From Trogon surrucura (lineage: Eukaryota; Chordata; Aves; Trogoniformes; Trogonidae): a stretch of 64,000 bases of DNA. Position numbers and translations under genes: made by a program. Location: contig CM036636.1 in NCBI GenBank assembly GCA_020746105.1, positions 124,001 to 188,000 of the forward strand, written 5' to 3'. Positions 53,160 through 64,000 of the stretch are shown one piece after another. How positions within the stretch are numbered: the first letter of the stretch is position 1; each line of letters begins with the position of its first letter. The notes under the pieces were generated by a model that was not told the origin of the DNA, made no database searches, and was given only the letters and a program-made list of their open reading frames with translations.

Positions 53160-55090
53160 CACGTCTGCTGGAGCAGGGCAATGGCTGAGCTCTGTGTGGG
53201 TGCTTTGGAGGGGTGCTTCCATCCCTAGAAGGCCTGGAAAAGAACAGCAAGAACCGAAGGAGAGTTCAAGCCCTATTGCATCCAAATCTTCCTTTGTATC
53301 TGTACCTTCCATTTTGCCTGTAGAAATGCTGGTTTTGCAATCGGGAGCGAGGGTTAGCCTGCCAGCTGATTCCATTGTTTCATACTGTTGCCAGCTGCCA
53401 GGAGAGTGTGAAGTTGTGATTCCAGGGCACTTGATCATATACTTTTACTTAAAAGCTCTTGTCAGCTCTGTAACAAAGTGCTCCAAAAAGCAACGGGAAC
53501 ATTAGAGTCGCAGAAGGATTTAGATTTTTTTTAATCAAACCTCTGCCATTTGGTATGTGCTCACCTGCTTCTCTTGTACTACCTCGTGTTCTTCCAGACT
53601 GAGGGGGCACTGGCTCTTCTAACTCTTAAGCTGTCGCATTAACCCACTGAGCACAGAAGTGCTGCACGTCAAGTGGAAGGAAAACAAAATGATCATGGCC
53701 AAAGATGGAGAATAAGCAATGAAGTCTGACTCTTTCTTCTGACAGCATGTCACTGACAAATTGACTTGACTGTCTGAATCTGCACCTTTAGATTAAAAAA
53801 AAAAAAATCTGCTGTTCAATGCTCCCTTCACAGCACTATGTACTTGGTTTGGTTCCTGCGTTTAAACGCAAATTGTGTTTTAGATTAAGTATGGAAGCTC
53901 TTAAAACTCATGTATGTCTAGGAGGGAATCATGGAGTAAAGGACAAATGGGATTAGACAAAAAGATGTGATCAAACCCCTCAATTTTGTTGGGGGAGGAG
54001 GCTTCTGAGAGTCCTCTCTATGTGCTCTGTGATGGAGGAGCAAGAGAGAAGATATCTGGGATGTGGCTGGAAAGGGAGGAAGAAAAACTTGCTGGACTTG
54101 TGTTTTTACATGATCACAGCCAACATGTTTCCCTTCATAACTAGCCAAGGCAGCTGGAGCTCCACTTGACTTCAGAAGCAGCACACACGTCCTTCCAGAA
54201 TACACAATTTGCAGTCTGTGCAGGAGCTGTAGCCATTTTATGTCTCCAGAAGTGAAAACCATGGATCTTGAGCAAAATAAGTTATTTTCTGCTCCTGAAG
54301 GATACACCGGGATCATCAGCCCTGAAGATTGTTTCAGCCTTCCATTGCCTCAGTTAAATTTGCAAACACTGCAAGTGTTGGAGCAGGGAGAAGGGCTGAC
54401 GGTGAGAATGAGTTAGCAATGAGCAAGATGGTGCTGAATGAAATCCAGGTTCAGAGCCATGTATTTTTGCTTCTGCCAGATATAATGACATGGTATTAAC
54501 AAGAGAAGGACATACCTATCATTGATCAACTCTGGACTGACTTCAGTGATTCCTCTCCTGTGTTTGGGGTGGAAGGATTCGCTGTTAGTTCTCACTACAA
54601 TGCCATTTTCAAATCAAGACCAGGAGCAGTGATTCTGCAGATTCCGGTTTAGATGGGGTGTATCAGCACGGACAACATGAGGCTTTTGCAGATGGTGTAA
54701 TCTGGGAGACAGACGAAGGGTACTATTACTCCCACAAACACACCAAAATGAAATTCCACACAGTTTTGCACAGCAGGACCTAATCCAGATCCAGTTATTT
54801 TTATCAAATTCGCTTGCCATTGCTGTATCAGTGTAGTGCTGTTCTTTCTCAGCCTTAGAATTTCAGCCATTTAGAAATGCAATTGCTCATTGATCCCTGT
54901 TGACGAATGGTTCCATCACAAAGGCAGTACAGGACCAAGTAGGGAGAAAAAAAGAAGTGAATTAAAGAGTTGGGGATATCTGAGTAACTTGTGTAGCTGC
55001 TTTTCTTTGCTTATAATTCTTAGAAATTAACAAGTCTCTGAAATATCAAGATTTCTTTGTTGTCCAACAATTGCAGCTAGTATAGCAACC
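53160..55090. other. Intergenic stretch without recognised features
   Basis: No gene, RNA or repeat is recognised. Confidence 0.4.
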
Positions 55091-55091
55091 T

Positions 55092-55262
55092 TTTTCCTTT
55101 CCTTTCCTTTCCTTTCCTTTCCTTTCCTTTCCTTTCCTTCCTTTCCTTTCCTTTCCTTTCCTTTCCTTTCCTTTCCTTTCCTTTCCTTTCCTTTCCTTTC
55201 CTTTCCTTTCCTTTCCTTTCCTTTCCTTTCCTTTCCTTTCCTTCCTTCCCTTCCCTTCCCAT
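55092..55262. repeat. (TTTCC)n pentanucleotide microsatellite
   Basis: About 34 units of CCTTT form a nearly uninterrupted pyrimidine tract of about 170 bp, turning into TTCCC-type units at the right end. The minus strand is an all-purine GGAAA tract. The lysine/glutamate/glycine open frames across it are artefacts of the repeat. Confidence 0.97.
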
Positions 55263-55269
55263 TCTTTTT

Positions 55270-57935
55270 CCCCTTCCAAGCACAGATGCTTAGATCTTTG
55301 CCCAGCTAAATCCAGTGGGATTAGCAGGCTAAGGCACTCAAGGCAGAATAGACTTTTAATTCCGGGACAAAGTTCTTTGCCCCTGATGATGTATGACTAT
55401 TTCCATGTAGGCTTCCCTGTATAACATCTGGCTGTAAAGGAAAATGAACACTTTATCCCTGCTGAAATGCCCTGCACAAGATCCAGCACGAGGCTGGGGG
55501 AGGTGACGGTGGCAGGCTGGGATGCTGATGGCCACCTACATCCACCGTCCCTCTGAATGCAGCCAGGAGTCAGCACGGCACCCTGTCACAGCACAGCTTG
55601 TGGCTAGGGAACTTTAGTGTGATGGTTGCGGTTTTGTGAGTTTTTTTACTGAATGCTGAAATCCCAGCTACTCAGGAACAATCCAATAATTCACATATTT
55701 TTATGCAATCCATGTTGGCTTCCCACCAGGTGGGGTTTTTGATCCAATCCAGTCTTGGAAATCCAACTGGCAATACTGTCTCTGCATTTTTACATCTTCC
55801 TGTCTGGCTCTGTGCTTGTGCTCTGAGTGACTGTGTGTTCCTTCTATGGCTGAATACATTTTTAGGGCATAGCAGAGAACTAATTAATACCTCCTTCATC
55901 TTCTGGGCTTTGTGTGAGCAGATTCTGCTGCACATCTGGATCGGATCACTTCCACACAGCAGACTCTTGCATCTTCCTCCGTCCACACGTGATTTCTGCA
56001 AGCTACAATGTGAGCAACAGACACCTGAGTGATTTTTCATGAGTTGGTGTGGTATTTGGCATGCTTTAGGGTTGCAATTAAGGTGTTAATATCTAGTATG
56101 CTTGTAGCTTGTACTAGTGCATTTCTAGGAATCACTTAGTTTTCTGATGATGTATCCCGTGTGTTGTTTTCTAAATCGCAATAGTGCATTCCTCCACTGT
56201 GTTCATAAAACCTGCAGCAGTGATGTCTTGGACCTGTGAGTGAAATTCAAACAAATTGTGAGTTTGAACCTTTCGGTGAAGTCTCTCTCTCTCTCCATCA
56301 CAACTGGGAACAACCTAACCCTGTGCGCAGTGCAGGAGGGCTTCAGCCAGGCTTAGTCTTCACACTTACCCCTGGATCAGCACCTGCAGGGTCTTTCCTG
56401 CCACATCTGCTGTGGCCAGACCTTTATAACTGGCTCTGCCCTTGCTTGACCAGCAGCGACTGCCCATGCACGAGGTGCCCACAGCTCCATGCAGCCAGCT
56501 CCAGAAGGTCCTCACTGGGCAGAGGCAGCGTGAGTGCCTGTGGTCCTTGTACAGGCTTCCCCGCTGCCACCAGCTCATGTTGGGGAACACCTCACACCTG
56601 CATCCACTGTGGACACCTGCTCATGCACTGATGTGGGCTTAGTGGCCACCAGAACCCCTTGGAGATGCCATGTGCTGGGACAGCTTGGGGCAGAGGTACC
56701 ATCTCCAAGCCATGTAAAGCTCTCTTCAACCTGTGTCCCCTTCTGGAAGAAAGCAAGGAGGGGAAACACGTGCAGACAGCTGGGAAACACTTTCCCGGGA
56801 AGCATTTTCCTGCTGGTTGCATGGAGGGATGTACTCCTGCCAGGCTCTGGTGATTACACTTCAGATGAGAGGAATTGTAGCTACCCACAAGCACAGGCTA
56901 GTTTTTAGGGCACGGAAGGCTCCTTTGAGATCTGTTCCACCACTTGTCAGTAAGATATGCCTTTGAAAGAAACTTGTCTACTTATTATCACTCGTCGGCT
57001 GTATCTGCTGTAATGACAAGTGAGCGAAGGACCTTTCAATCCCTGCGCTGTGATGAATGTTTCTTCTGAAAATGAGTTAAGTCAGGGAATTCCCACAGCA
57101 GGAAGAACGGGGGGTGAGTAATAGCCATCTTCAACAATCGTACTGCCGTCCATGACACTATAAAACCAGTCAGTTTGGCACAATTAGGGGCACCAGATCT
57201 CTTTATTTCTCACCGTAAAACAATGAGATTCTTCCATGGGCTTCCTGACACAGCCTCAGGGTTGACAAAGTGAAACCTAGTAAAATTAAGCTATTCCCTG
57301 CTTGGATTTTTCAAAAATCAAAAGAGAGGGGACAGTCAATGTCATCTCCAGGGTTGTTTTGATTTTTTCTGAAGAAATAGTTTCAGGGCAGTTTGCTCAG
57401 TGTCTGTTGCTGGTTACAGCCCGTGGTGCCGTGGGAAGTGCTCAAGCAGAGCGTGGGCGTTGGGGTGTTCTTCCCGGGGAGCCCCCCTGCTCCCGTATCC
57501 CCTGACCTCCATGGTGATGCTCCACAAAGCAGAAGAGTATCTTGGTGTAGCCTTGTTCTTTGGGGAGTTTTAGTTTCTGCTAAGAGTGTATTTAATCACT
57601 TTTCAAACTCATTTTTTGCTCCTCTCTCACACACATATACCCTCTTTTTTATTATTAATATCTTGCTTTTTTTTTCCATTACTTTGCAACCCTTTATATC
57701 TTCTGGTCTAGAAACCGACCAAGTATTGTATGTATTGAGTGTTAGTCAAATGTATTGAGTAAGTATTAGTCCAGATATGTTTTGGTGAGAATTTTCTGCT
57801 CACTTCTTTCCCCCTCAGGAAGTCTATGGGACCTCAGCATATGGGTTTTCTACAGTACTGCATAAGTCAAAGGCAGGAAAGTTACAACATGGCTGTTTTA
57901 CAGGAGTTGGATACGCGTGCACCGCGAGGTGTGAT
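55270..57935. other. Intergenic stretch without recognised features
   Basis: No coding exon or repeat is recognised. Several open frames near 56,236-56,966 overlap in three frames and have no domain. Confidence 0.4.
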
Positions 57936-57942
57936 GGGCTCC

Positions 57943-59069
57943 TGCAGTGGTTTGACCCTGGCTGGTGGCCAGGTGCCCACCACAGCTGCTCCATCACTCC
58001 CCCTTCTCGGCTAGACAGGGAAGAACAAACAGCAAAGAGCCCATGGTTTGAGATAAGGACAGGGAGATCACCTGCAGCTACTGTCCCGGGCAAAACAGAC
58101 TCAATTTGGGGGAAATTAGTTAAATTTATTTAAAAATCAAAATCAGAGATGAGTAATGAGAAATAAAAGCAGATTTTAAAATAACACCTTCCCCTCACCC
58201 CTCCATTCTTCCTGGGCTTAATATCAATCCCAGCTTATCCACCTTCTCCCTCCAAGCAGCGCAGGGGGACACCGAATGGGGTTGCAGTCAGTTCAGCCAA
58301 CGTTGTCTCCACCGCTCCTCAGGGGCAGGACTCCTCACCCTCTGCCCCTGCTCCAGCGCGGGGTCCCTCCCATGGGACACAGTCCTCCATGGACTTTCTC
58401 CAGTGTGGCTCCTGCCCAGGGGCTGCAGTTCCTCATGAACTGCCCCAGCGTGAGTCTCTCCACGGGGCGCAGTCCTTCAGGAGCAGACTGCTCCAGCGCG
58501 AGTGCCCCGTGGGGTCACACGAGTCCCGTTGGCCAACCTGCTCCGGCGTGGGCTCCTCTCTCCCCACGGGCTACAGGACCTGGCAGGAGCCTGCTCCAGC
58601 ACGGGCTTCCCACGGGGTCACAGCCCCCTTCAGGCACCCACCCGCTCCAGCGTGAGGTTGGGGTCCTCCACAGGCCTCAGGGGGACCCCGTCACCTCCAT
58701 GGGCTGCAGGGGCACAGCCTGCCCCACCACGGGCTCCACCACGGCCCGGGGGAGTCTCTGCTTCGGTGCTTGGAGCACATCATCCCCCCCTCTTCACTGA
58801 CCTTGGTGTTTTCACATATTCTCACTCCTCTGTCTCTGCCAGTTGTTGTGTGGTGCAGTTCTTTTTTTCCTGTTTCTTAAATATGTTTTCAGAGAGGCGT
58901 TCCTCTCCTGTCACTACTGACAGGCTCAGCCTTGGCCAGCGGCGGGTCCATCTTTGGAGCCGGTTGACATTCGCTCTGTCAGACTTAGGGGAAGTTTCTA
59001 GCAGCTTCTTGCAGAAGTCACCTCTACAGCCCACCTGCCACCAAAATTTGGCCAGGCAAACCCAACACA
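57943..59069 (-). mobile_element. ERVL-type solo LTR
   Basis: This 1,127-bp element is in the opposite orientation to the related LTR at 37,837. On the minus strand it begins TGTGTTGGGTTTGCCTGG and ends GGTCAAACCACTGCA. A perfect 5-bp target-site duplication, GCTCC, flanks it (57,938-57,942 and 59,070-59,074). The poly(A) signal AATAAA is intact on the minus strand (58,130-58,125), near CAAATTGAGTCTGTTTTGCC. It has no coding capacity. Confidence 0.9.
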
Positions 59070-59254
59070 GCTCCCCATCAGTCGTCAGACAACAAAAGTG
59101 AGCAATACGACTTGAAAGATCTGTCTCCCTTGGGGAAGCGAGTGGCTCCTCCACACCCCACAGCCCTTACAGAGACGTGGCCACTGTTCCACAGAAACCT
59201 CCAGGTGTGTGTCAGCAGAATAAAACCCATTCAAACGCATTTTTCCTGTGAGGA

Positions 59255-59400
59255 GTGTTGTATGGTCTCCATCCTTGGAGAATTTCAAGACCCAAACCTA
59301 TGAGCAACCTGTTCTGAGCTCAGCACTGACCCTGTGTTGAGCAGGAGCTTGGAGCAGAGACCTCCTGAGGTTCTTCCCAGCCTGAACTAGCCCCTGTATA
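59255..59400 (+). mobile_element. Old CR1 3' end
   Basis: TATGGTCTCCATCCTTGGAG, then GAGCAACCTGTTCTGAGCTC, then GACCTCCTGAGGTTCTTCCC matches the last part of a CR1 in degenerate form. Confidence 0.5.
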
Positions 59401-60139
59401 AAACCCGTGCCAGGTGGAGATCAGGCTTCCTGGTCTCCTCCTTCCAGTTCTTCTTAAAGCTCGTAGATTTACACGTCCAATAAAGCATACCCTTTTTGAA
59501 AAGAAAACTTAAAATCTGTTTAGTAATAGCTGCACAATAGAAACTACAGGCTGCTGGTTTTATTGTTTTACACGGCACAAATAAAGAGGTTACACAGATT
59601 TTCTGGTCTCTGCTTACTTAGGTGCTTTGTATTTTTCTGACAGATGTGCCAGACCTATTGTGTAGAAAAGGTGGGTGTTCTCTGAAAAAAAAATCCTATC
59701 TCCTTTTTTGTTGTGTTTTGCACCCTGACTGGTCTTTTATATCATGCCTGCCATAAAATTTTATTTTGGTAACTAAAGGGGCACAAGTCTACAGGGATCC
59801 TTTAGTGGGAGGGGAGGGGCGGACAAAGCCGAAGAGAAAAGCTGCTTAGAGCTACATTTAAATGACGGGATTTGGGGAACACGTGCTTCAGTCTCTTCAA
59901 ACAGAAGCATGTGTCTCTCAATAAATTCTTGTGCACAACACTATCTACAAGTAAACAATCTGAGATTAAGACCCGCATCCAGCTGAAATTTAACCCAGTA
60001 TTGTCAGTGCTTCCCTTTCCCTACATTTATACATATTTTAAAAACACTAAACCAGCGACAACCTTGTCAGCAATGCTCATTTCCTTTCCCCCCCATCAAT
60101 AATTAATTCTCGGCTTAGTATCTCCCTAGGGGCAGAGAG

Positions 60140-60292
60140 CTGCCAGGAGCTGTTAGCCCGAGGGGTCGTCCCCATCCGCCCCCAGGGCGAGGAGCGAGGC
60201 TGCCCCGGCCCCGTGGGCGGATTCCTGCCCCCGCGCCAGCCAGCAGCAAAGCGAGAGCCAAACCATCCTCTGCGACCTCGCATTTTCACATA
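60140..60292. other. Short isolated GC-rich, CpG-containing patch
   Basis: About 150 bp is markedly GC-rich in AT-rich surroundings (CCCCATCCGCCCCCAGGGCG, then CCCGTGGGCGGATTCCTGCC). No exon or known repeat is recognised, and a promoter cannot be claimed. Confidence 0.35.
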
Positions 60293-60299
60293 TTAAATA

Positions 60300-61900
60300 T
60301 GTGAAACATAGCACAGAAATAAATGTCACCCCCCATTCATTTTTTTTTGGAAATGAATTCTAAGAGGCTTTTTTGGTTTCAGTTATAGCCAGGAAAATCT
60401 CAGACTTTTTATTTTGTGTCTTTCTCAATGGCACTGAAATGAGAAGTGTTAAAGTCACAGAGTGAATTTCCAGGACTGTGCATATATTGCTAGATTATCA
60501 AAGTAAATATCATCTTTAATCCTAATCACCATTCCATCATTTATTATGATTAATAGGTGTTACCTACCCATAATCCAGAGCGGCAGGAGTGTGGACTGCA
60601 GCTCCATTTCACAGGATCCCTAGAAAATGCACACAAACAAACAATCTTTTCCTCAAAAATAGACTTTGTCATTCCGTCTCCTGTAGCCCACACACGAGGA
60701 ACAGCCTCATGATAAAATGACCTCATGTGAAAATCTCCTTGTCACTGGCCACCTTGCACTGAAGATGCTGTAATTGGTTTAGGCATAATTTTTCCTTCTT
60801 CTCTCCCCTATTAAGACCCATCTGCCTTCTGCCCTGGCAGGTTTTCCAGAGGTGAGTGGATGGGTCCATGGAGTTTTTCTGAGATTGACATTCTCACAAA
60901 AAAAAGGCTCTTGGGAGCCAGCTGCCTGAATTCTGGCTTGAGAATGATGATATTCACAGGCTGATGTCAGAGGGTAAAGAAACTTCTGCAGCACTTTCCT
61001 AACCCTGCAGCAGGAAACAGAAATCTCTCCAAATGAGACGGCTCCTCAGCAGAGCACGGCCAGGGGAAAGTGGACACAACCACATTCCCAGCCCCTGGCT
61101 TCCAGCAGAGCCTCTGAGGGAGAAGATGGGTGTGGCTGCTATTCTGGCTGGTGTGGCAGGAGCTGTGTCTGCGAGCAGTTAATGAGCGGTGAATGACCCT
61201 GGCAGCAGGCAGAGCATTTTCGTTCCCCACGTCCTATAGCACGTCCCAATCCACCACTTTCCTCCAAGACAAGAGGGAGAAAGAAAATGGAGGAAGGGCC
61301 TAGTGTCGAAAGGAACAAGATAATCGCAAAAATGGAACAACAAAATAAATCATCACAAACAAAATTTGAATACAGACTTGACAAAATCTGTTTTTTCAAA
61401 AAAAGAAGTCAGCCTTTCCTGTAAGTCTGTAAGGGATGAGGCAGGAGACTCGGGTAACACCCAGGAGCACTGATTTCAGTTGTGCTGTGGATATCTAATG
61501 AGCCGAGGAGTCGCTGTGGCCAAAACACAGCAGAATCTCTTCAGTAACAAACCAGAATTCCTAGAGAACACAGAAATCAAACACAGAATAAAAAGAATCC
61601 GACAAAGCACTGGTGTGATGTGTCTGCCAAGGTGTCTATAAATTGTTGTGATTAGGCAATGAAGAGCTTCTTATTGACCTGAGAGGCTCTGACAACAGCC
61701 GTCATTTTGCCTAATGAGCATCATTCAAAATTTTAGGGCAGACTAAAAATTACAAAAAAGCAATCCTCAGAAACTGCAGTGGTGGCAATGCAGGTGAGGG
61801 GGGTCCAAGGGATAAACTGGAGCTTCCAGCAAGGCAGAGGTGACCTGCTGATGAAATGTTGTGTTCTCTAGTGCCGAGATGGGAAATGCCTTTTGCATCA
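60300..61900. other. Intergenic stretch without recognised features
   Basis: AT-rich. Nothing is recognised. Confidence 0.4.
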
Positions 61901-61904
61901 TGCA

Positions 61905-61977
61905 AATCATCTCATCTCATCTCATCTCATCTCATCTCATCTCATCTCATCTCATCTCATCTCATCTCATCTCATCT
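61905..61977. repeat. (CATCT)n pentanucleotide microsatellite
   Basis: About 14 uninterrupted units of ATCTC/CATCT. Confidence 0.95.
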
Positions 61978-61984
61978 GTTCTGT

Positions 61985-64000
61985 AAGGGACCACACAGGA
62001 CCTTTCGTGGGCTGGCATCACCAGGAATGCTCCCAGCAGAGGTCATAAAAGCATCCAGCAGAGCCCCGTGAAATCCCACCCCACATTACTGGTGCTCCTG
62101 GGATTACACATTCTCCTCAGACCAAGGTCACTAGCCCTGAAGCCTAAAGCAGCACACCTCAAGTTAATAACACTCCTTTGCACTTCAAATAGCAACTGAG
62201 AGCTGTTTTCATGTCTGGGTTTTCTAGCACTTCAGACAGGACACTATCACAAGCAGCAAGAGAGAGACAAGACAGACCTAAATGGCTTTGATCCCAGAGA
62301 CCTTGCCACTAGTCCAAACTGCCTCCTCCACCCTCGCTCAACAGCGCTTTGCCACCCCTGGCTGGAGGAACAGCAGGTGTCAGCGGGGACTTTGCCCGTG
62401 GCAGAGGACTGAACATTCCTGGAAGGTCAGAGAGGGTGGGCAGGATGGACCGGCCGTGGTGCTGGGGGCAGAGCTCTAGTGACACATGGAAGCTGGAGTT
62501 TTAGCAAGACTTGGTTTGTTCTCTCTACACCCAGGGATTCACAGGCCAAACACAAAACTGTGCTGCTTTTGAGCAAAGACAGTGGCAACAGTGTGAGCTC
62601 TGGTAACTGTGCTGTAGCCTACAAAGGTGCCACAGCTCCAGTCTCGATGGCTTCTACAACCGTGAAGCTCACGACAGCTGTACAGATAGCTTCACTTGGC
62701 AGCAGGCAAAGGATGCAAATACTCCTGCCAGCTTTGGAGGTGAGATTCAGGTCAGCGTAGGCAGCGAAGGTTGCGGTTCATCTGTGGCTTTCAGGGAGGT
62801 TTTCAGTGACATGGCTTGTTGCCTTCAGAGCTGGATTTCAGCTGGATTGTAGCTCCGTGCAGGACAATAGCCCAACTCCAGCAGCACTCAGTCCTTGGTC
62901 TTTACTCCTAACTCAGGCTGAAATATAAGAAAAAGTCACTTTCTATGAGATTCATTTATGCTGAATTAAGCAAGGCTAAAATCAAGTAAATGTTTGATTA
63001 AAACTTTATATTCTTCTGAGTAACAAAGTCACTCAGTAGTCCTACCAAGGCTACAATGGGCATCAAATCAGCAAACAAAATACTGAAGTCAGGGGCCCAT
63101 CAGCCAAACCATTAGCACCAAATCTGCAGCTTTCCTCTCCAGGCTTAGCTGAACACTGATGCTACTATTAAACCAGCCTGAAAAGATTTACAACAGAGAA
63201 ACTACAATAGAATCCAGCCCTCCCAGAAACCAGGGAAGTCTGTCCCTCTGGTCTCCTGAAAATTCAATCCTTATTATGCACATAAAACTGTCCAGTATGT
63301 TTTCACAGCTTGTATCACGCAATGTCCAGAGGGAGCCAGAAAACCTGGGCTGGGCTAAGAGCTTGCTGGCCTCCAGCACTGTAGAGAGCAGTGTGGCAAA
63401 TCGTTATCGACTCCGAGCTCTGCGGCTGCTTAACTGGGCACAGTCATGGGGGGTAAGTCAGGAAAGCGCGAAAATCCCCCACCGGAGAGGAAGGAAGCAA
63501 ATATTGTTATGCAGTGGTCACTAAAAAAATGAGATATTTGAGGCCTGAATGGGGATATTTGGAGAAGCATATGCAAAACCTTCACCAAGAACTAAATAAT
63601 TCACCTCATGCAGGTACAACTTCCCATTGTGTGATACTTGCCTAGTCCAACAATGGGCAAATTGTTGGGAGAATTGTTCTGCTGTTTAGCTCTTGCCATC
63701 CTTTCTCGTTTGGTGTGCACACCTTCGCCAGGTGCCCCTGCAGCAAGAGCCTCCTTTGCCCCTTTCCTGAGCACATTCCTATTCCAACCAGTCCCACTTA
63801 TGTCTCCACTGCTCTGTACATGGCAAAATTAATACCAACAAAGAAAAAGGGCTTTGGCTTTGCCTTTCCACGCTTCAGGATTCATCTTATTAGGGAGGGT
63901 GTAGAGCAGTTTCCGCCTGTCCTCTAAATCACACCTCTGCTCATCTTCCCTGCTCTCAGCGATGAACAGCTGCCAGCCTTTCACAGATCAGAAGAGGTGT
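61985..64000. other. Intergenic right edge without recognised features
   Basis: No gene, RNA or repeat is recognised up to the window end. Confidence 0.4.

Noticed and set aside
52639..53438. Minus-strand frames of 203 and 182 codons
   Set aside because: They overlap in different frames, have no recognisable domain or splice context, and include a probable CR1 remnant.
55046..55283. Lys/Glu/Gly-rich open frames
   Set aside because: Direct translation of the (TTTCC)n microsatellite.
56236..56966. Cluster of open frames in several frames on both strands
   Set aside because: Overlapping frames with no domain or splice structure.

Overview
This is a window of bird nuclear DNA. The evidence is the density of CR1 retrotransposons (with the avian 3' signature of TTCCAACC followed by ATTCTATG-type tails), two avian-type ERVL solo LTRs, and a vertebrate multi-exon gene with GT-AG introns. 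The species cannot be named from the sequence alone.

The one clear host gene is ANKMY1 (ankyrin repeat and MYND domain containing 1) on the minus strand. It runs from a CpG-rich start at about 48.6 kb to the stop codon at 21,948. I reconstructed 16 coding exons. Every junction has GT/AG ends and matching phase, and the total is 2,436 nt (811 codons plus stop). The order is MORN repeats (exons 2-3), ankyrin repeats (exons 4-12), a linker, a complete zinc-binding MYND finger (exon 15) and a lysine/arginine-rich tail (exon 16). Exon 6 (59 nt) and exon 14 (67 nt) are small and were placed mainly by splice sites and phase. The introns hold CR1 copies in both orientations, one ERVL solo LTR and a pentanucleotide microsatellite.

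The left third (1-21.6 kb) is structurally unusual. A unit of about 9.3 kb occurs twice in direct orientation (1 to about 9,317 and 10,514 to about 19,768). Each unit carries an inverted array of a 31-bp minisatellite, a CpG island with three ATTGG (NF-Y type) boxes, a possible 55-nt coding first exon, several kb of unrecognised GC-rich sequence, and a CR1 fragment. In both copies the homology ends where an oppositely oriented CR1 begins. Differences between the copies are mostly one-base indels in homopolymers, which looks like imperfect consensus rather than age, so reading frames inside the duplication are unreliable. The ANKMY1 exons show no such damage.

The right part (48.6-64 kb) holds no gene I can support. 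It contains an LTR-like segment, weak CR1 remnants, a second ERVL solo LTR inverted relative to the first, two further pentanucleotide microsatellites and a short unexplained GC-rich patch near 60.2 kb. I did not see coding sequence for GPC1 or DUSP28, the mammalian neighbours of ANKMY1.
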